From Prinsepia uniflora (taxonomy: Eukaryota > Streptophyta > Magnoliopsida > Rosales > Rosaceae): 64,000 bases of DNA. Positions 59,295 to 64,000 of this stretch are shown in pieces. The stretch covers positions 46,422,252 to 46,486,251 of the forward strand of contig CM064872.1 of NCBI GenBank assembly GCA_032719365.1, written 5' to 3'. Made by a program: the position numbers and the translations under genes. How positions within the stretch are numbered: the stretch's first letter is position 1; each line of letters begins with the position of its first letter. The notes beneath the pieces were generated by a model, which saw only the letters and a program-made list of their open reading frames with translations, was not told the DNA's origin and did no database searches.

Positions 59295-61607
59295 CAAAAT
59301 CAACAAAAAGACATCGCTGATCTCAAGGACCAAATGGGCAAAGTCGTGGACTTCATGGGTAAGATCCAAGCTAGCGGGGTGCTTCCACCTCAACCTACGC
59401 CCAACCCAAATGTAAGACCTGAAGCCAATGCCATTATCACTCGAAGTGGTAAAGTGCTTGGAGAAATAGAGCCAGATCCAGCCGTTTCTGAGGCTGAAAA
59501 GCACAAGGTGGCAACTAAGACCACCACGACACAACCACCAGTTCAACCTACCCACACACAAGGTAATAACCCAATCCCTTCAAGTTCGGGTGTTACTAAT
59601 TCCCCGTTTGTGCATGCACCATTTCCAAGTAGGCTTTCCAAATCTAAAAAGAATGAATCCGATGAGGAAATCTTGGAGATCTTCAAAAGGGTGCAAATCA
59701 ACATGCCCTTGATCGAGTGCATCAAACAAGTGCCGAAATACGCAAAATTTCTGAAAGAATTATGCACTCCAAGGCGCCAGACGAGGGAGAAGGAGGTTGT
59801 GATGGTGAGTGAAACAGTTTCTGCTGTAATCCAGCGTCGGCTACCCCCAAAGTTGAAGGATCCCGGGAGTTTTTCTGTTCCCTGCGTGATTGGTAACAAG
59901 TCATTTGATAAAGTTATGCTAGACTTAGGAGCATCCATTAATGTTATGCCATATTCACTATATGTTGCCCTAGGTCTAGGTAAATTACAGCATGACGATA
60001 TTATCATTCAGTTAGCCGATCGCTCTAATGTGTATCCTAAGGGATACGTCGAAGATGTTCTTGTGCAGGTTAACCAGCTCATTTTCCCCGCTGACTTTTA
60101 TGTCCTAGACATGGAGGATTCCCCTACGAATCAAGCTCCACTAATGCTGTTGGGAAGACCATTCATGAGAACTGCCAAGACAAAGATTGATGTGTTCAAT
60201 GGAACATTAACTATGGAAGTAGACGGAGAGGAGATTGGCTTCAACATCTTTGATGTCATGAGGTACCCTAGTTCCGCAACTCATACTACTTTTTCTATTG
60301 ACGTGTGCACTTCTCTCGCAGAGAAACATTTTGATTCAATTCGAGAAGACACACTCAACATGATAATCCAGAAAGGAGTTGGCCTAGCGCAATCAGGGGA
60401 CGCCTTGGTTGAGGATACGGATTACAAACTAGAACCTCGAATTTGGAATGAAGTCATGACCCTAAATGAGACCCCCAGAATGGTGAATCATCAGGTACCC
60501 TCGTCATTTCCAATTAGTACTAATGCCACTACTCCTTCTGTTGGTCAGGCCCCCGATCTCGAGCTCAAAGTGTTGCCTGACCACCTGAAGTATGCCTATC
60601 TTGGCCCGGACGACACTCTACCCGTCATAGTGTCTTCTGCACTAACCGAGTCACAGGAAGATAGATTGGTACAGGTCTTGACGAAGTACAAGACAGCCAT
60701 TGGATGGACTATGTCAGATATCAAGGGAATCAGCCCTACAACCTGTGTGCATCGAATCTTACTAGAAGATGATGCAAAGCCCTCTCGCGAAGCCCAACGT
60801 CGCCTCCATCCTTCGATGATGGAAGTCGTGAAACAAGAGGTCATCAAACTCTTGGACTGTGGTGTCATCTACCCAATTTCAGACAGCAAATGGGTCTCAC
60901 CAGTCCAAGTAGTCCCAAAGAAAAGTGGAGTCACAGTTGTTGCGAACAGTGAAGGAGAGCTAGTGCCCCAACGAACAGTGACCGGATACAGAGTCTGCAT
61001 CGACTATCGACGCCTGAACAAAGCAACTAGGAAGGATCACTTTCCTTTGCCCTTCATTGATCAAATGCTTGAAAGGTTAGCAGGTCACTCCTATTATTGC
61101 TTTCTTGATGGTTATTCCGAGTACAATCAAATCTGTATCGCTCAAAATGACCAAGATAAAACGACTTTCACTTGTCCTTTTGGCACTTTTGCCTACAGAA
61201 GAATGCCTTTCGGTTTATGTAACGCCCCAGGTACTTTCCAAAGATGCATGCTTTCTATTTTCTCTGAATACGTCGAAAAAATAATTGAAGTATTTATGGA
61301 CGATTTTAGTGTCTTTGGGGATAGTTTTGATGCATGCTTAGAACACTTAGCACTTATCTTACAAAGGTGTGTCGAAACTAATCTGGTACTTAACTGGGAG
61401 AAATACCATTTCATGGTTAGACAAGGGATAGTCTTGGGCCATATTGTCTCTGAAAGAGGAATTGAAGTCGATAAATCTAAAGTTGATACTGTGCGCCACT
61501 TACCCTCTCCCACTTCGGTGAGAGGAATCCGTTCATTTCTTGGTCACGCAGGATTTTACAGAAGATTTATCCAAGGCTTCTCCCACATTGCAAGGCCCTT
61601 GTGCTGA
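59295..61607 (+). pseudogene. Athila protease and reverse transcriptase, closed by a premature TGA
   Basis: It is in phase with gag. The protease (about 59840-60270) has VMLDLGASINVMPYSLY with the catalytic Asp, and later LMLLGRPFMRTAKTKIDV. The reverse transcriptase (60730-61600) has YRVCIDYRRLNKATRKDHFP, TTFTCPFGTFAYRRMPFGLC and IEVFMDDFSVFGDSF with the catalytic DD, then IVLGHIVSERGIEVDKSK. The frame stops at TGA 61605-61607, just before the RNase H. The reading continues without a shift after this codon, so it is a point change. Enzyme residues otherwise look intact. Confidence 0.92.
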
Positions 61608-63455
61608 CTGCTTCAGAATGAGACACCCTTCGTCTTTGATGCAGACTGTCAGGAACCTTTTGAAAAGCTTAAAAATCTCTTAACCACTGCCCCCATTCTT
61701 TGTGCCCCTGATTGGTCCTTACCCTTTGAACTAATGTGCGATGCCTCTGATTATGCAGTTGGAGCTGTACTCAGACAAAGGCGGGATAAGAAGCCCTACG
61801 CCATCTACTATGCATCCAGAACCTTGAATGATGCCCAGATGAACTACACCACTACAGAAAAGGAGTTGCTTGCTGTTGTATTTGCTTTAGATAAATTTCG
61901 TTCTTATCTACTTCGAACTAAAGTCATTATTTACACTGATCATGCAGCACTGAAGTATCTCCTAGCCAAAAAAGAAGCGAAACCAAGACTGATCCGATGG
62001 ATTCTTCTTCTTCAAGAGTTTGACATCGAGATTAAAGATAAGAAAGGCGTAGAGAACGTGGTGGCGGATCATTTGAGTCGCATTGCACATGAGCGAGATC
62101 CTGTGGCGATTCAAGAGATGTTTCCAGACGAACAACTCTTCAGAATCGAGGGAGGTACTCCTTGGTATGCTGATATTGTCAATTATTTAGTCACCAAGCA
62201 GTTGCCCACCACCCTCTCCCGTGCACAAAAAGATAAACTTAAGAAGCATGCTAGGAACTATATTTGGGATGAACCTTATTTGTGGAAACACTGTGCAGAT
62301 TTATTGATTAGGAGATGTGTCCCTGATATTGAACATAGGTCAGTCCTAGAGTTCTGCCATAGCCATGCTTGTGGAGGCCACTTTGGATCTAGAAAAACTG
62401 CACTCAAAATCTCAGAATCTGGACTATATTGGCCCACACTTTTTAAAGATGCACATTCATTTTGCTTAGCCTGTGATAAATGTCAGAGATCAGGAAACTT
62501 AGGACGCAGGGATGAAATGCCACAACATTATGTTCTTACTGTTGAAATATTTGATGTTTGGGGTATCGATTTTATGGGTCCGTTTCCTCAATCTAATGGC
62601 TATCTCTATATCTTACTTGCCGTTGATTATGTATCAAAATGGGTGGAAGCTAAGGCCACCAGGACTAATGACTCTAAAACTGTTGCAGATTTTCTCAGAA
62701 CTAACATTCTTTCCAGGTTTGGGATCCCACGGGTCCTAATAAGTGATGGAGGAAGTCATTTCTGCAACAAGACCATTGAAGCTTTACTGAAACGGTATGG
62801 TGTCACTCATCGAGTATCTACACCTTACCATCCTCAAACGAGTGGAATGGCGGAAGTCAGTAATAGAGAGATCAAGAAGATACTAGAGCGAATTGTGGGT
62901 CCTAATCGAAAGGATTGGAGCCAACGGTTGGATAATGCACTTTGGGCATACAGGACGGCATACAAAACACCTATAGGAATGTCTCCCTATAGGTTGGTGT
63001 ACGGTAAAGCATGTCACCTTCCGGTGGAACTAGAGCATAAAGCATGGTGGGCCGTCAAAACGTTCAACATCAAGCTAGATGATGCCGGTCTGCATCGGAA
63101 GCTCCAGCTGAGTGAGCTTGAGGAAATCAGAAATGATGCATTTGAAAGCACTCTGATCTACAAGGAAAAGACAAAGGCATTTCATGACAAACAGATCAAG
63201 AGTAAAGCATTTGACATTGGCCAGAAAGTTTTGCTGTTCAACTCTCGGCTTAGACTCTTTCCTGGTAAGTTATGTTCTAGATGGGTAGGACCTTTTGTTA
63301 TCACTAATATTTTTGCCCATGGAGCCATACAGATAAAACACGTTGGAACTGGAAAAGAGTTCAAGGTCAATGGCCATAGATTAAAGCCTTATATCGAGGC
63401 AATTGGCGAACACGATGTGGAGTCAGAAAGAGTGCTACGACGTCCCATCAGATGA
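61608..63455 (+). pseudogene. Athila RNase H and integrase, cut off from its start
   Basis: In the same phase as the preceding frame. RNase H has ELMCDASDYAVGAVLRQRRD, YTTTEKELLAVVFALDKFRS, VIIYTDHAALKYL and VADHLSR. Integrase has the HHCC zinc site (HSHACGGHFG to CLACDKCQ). Its core has GIDFMGPFPQSNGYLY, then VLISDGGSHFCNKTIEALLK and MAEVSNREIKKILERIV, giving the D, D and E residues, followed by LPVELEHKAWWAVK typical of Athila. The C terminus (RWVGPFVITNIFAHGAIQIK) is open to the stop at 63453-63455. Apart from the two upstream stops the domains are complete. Confidence 0.93.
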
Positions 63456-64000
63456 ACTGAATTTGGTCTAGGCTGGATGGACGTTAAACTTCAAGCGCTT
63501 GTTGGGAGGCAACCCAATATGTTCTCGAGTGTGAAGGAGTCATCAACACAGATTTGCTTTCTTTTTGACCCTTCACTCTCTTTTACTTTGTTTATGTCTT
63601 TCTTTCTTACTTCATTTTCTTAAATCATCTTCCTTACTTTGATTCTAGGTTTAATTACTTTGTATTTTCCTAACATTGAGGACAATGTAGAATTTAAGTG
63701 TGGAGGAATGGTTTACAAATTTATTTGTGCAATTGAATTTGTTTTATTAAGTCTTTCCTATGAAAAAAAAATAAAAAAAAAATAAATAAATAATAATAAA
63801 AAAATAAAAAATAAAAATAAAGAATATTGCTTTCTTAAGTCTTTTTGTCTTAACGTAGTGTTTTTACGAGTCATCAAGTTGCCCTTTAACTTGTCAATGA
63901 TATAAATGAATGGAAATGATTATGTTATGGCTATAAAGACAATCACTACAACTTGAATTTGTTTGTTAATATTTTGTGATTAAGTGTTATAACTTGAAGA
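63456..64000 (+). other. Athila region downstream of pol
   Basis: No open reading frame that could be an env-like gene is present. A purine-rich word AAGTGTGGAGGAATGG (about 63697-63712), of the kind that precedes the Athila 3' region, is followed by AT-rich DNA with an (AAATA)n-like stretch at 63762-63825. The start of the 3' LTR is not in the window. Confidence 0.6.

Noticed and set aside
63456..64000. An env-like gene after Athila pol
   Set aside because: No open frame longer than a few dozen codons is present on either strand before the window ends.

Overview
This is a plant nuclear window, almost certainly from an angiosperm and probably a eudicot. The evidence is spliced genes with GT-AG introns, a plant-type phospholipase D zeta, Ty3/gypsy Athila, Ty1/copia, L1-type LINE and Cassandra TRIM retroelements, and GGGCC-rich and MITE-like repeats. 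I cannot name the species. About three quarters of the window is transposable element, much of it nested, and two spliced host genes lie in the middle.

Layout. (1) 1-21.9 kb is one minus-strand L1-type LINE. ORF1 is at about 21.7-19.3 kb, the endonuclease at 4.97-4.1 kb and the reverse transcriptase at 4.0 kb down to the window edge. A Ty1/copia element (4970-19333, minus, target duplication CCCCA) splits it, and a 3-kb solo LTR (142-3139, duplication ACCAC) splits it again. The copia element itself holds a Cassandra TRIM (7793-8507, duplication TTCTA), a truncated large LTR (about 9481-11493) and a three-copy LTR nest (11801-18717, duplication CAAGA; inner copies with CATTT and CAGAC). The insertion order can therefore be read directly. 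(2) 21.9-36.7 kb is the genic island. A plus-strand gene of unknown function (23079-25153, 8 inferred exons) has a broken exon 3. It converges on a 20-exon minus-strand phospholipase D zeta gene (26320-36068), which has a one-base length change in its last exon and two apparent GC splice donors. (3) 36.7-52.5 kb is a second pile of large LTRs: a minus-strand gypsy remnant, several plus-strand LTR pieces, and a minus-strand LTR (44039-51964, duplication TGAGA) interrupted by an internally deleted element with a PBS (45683-50359, duplication CAAAG). (4) 52.5-54.8 kb is unassigned AT-rich DNA with short tandem duplications and one exon-like scrap. (5) 54.8-64 kb is a plus-strand Athila-type gypsy element: 5' LTR, tRNA-Asp PBS, and gag-pol in one frame with two premature stops. 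It runs off the right edge.

The main unexplained signal is the architecture of the large LTR family (starts mostly TGTAACGACCC, ends GGGTCNTGTCA, 2.3-3.2 kb). Despite strong divergence, most copies keep a pair of inverted words TGTGAGTGGAC and GTCCACTCACA about 1 kb apart. The first contains a splice-donor-like GTGAGT, and the second is followed by a pyrimidine tract and a CAG acceptor-like site. Between them lie many short hairpin phrases whose arms change together between copies (GGG/CCC, GAGT/ACTC, AGACT/AGTCT). Several copies also carry ACGT-core arrays (G-box, TGACGTCA) in the upstream part and a 7-9 bp hairpin near the 3' end. One copy is a chimera whose 5' part is a Cassandra LTR with its 5S-rRNA-like segment. 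All of this was read by eye, without alignment or database search.
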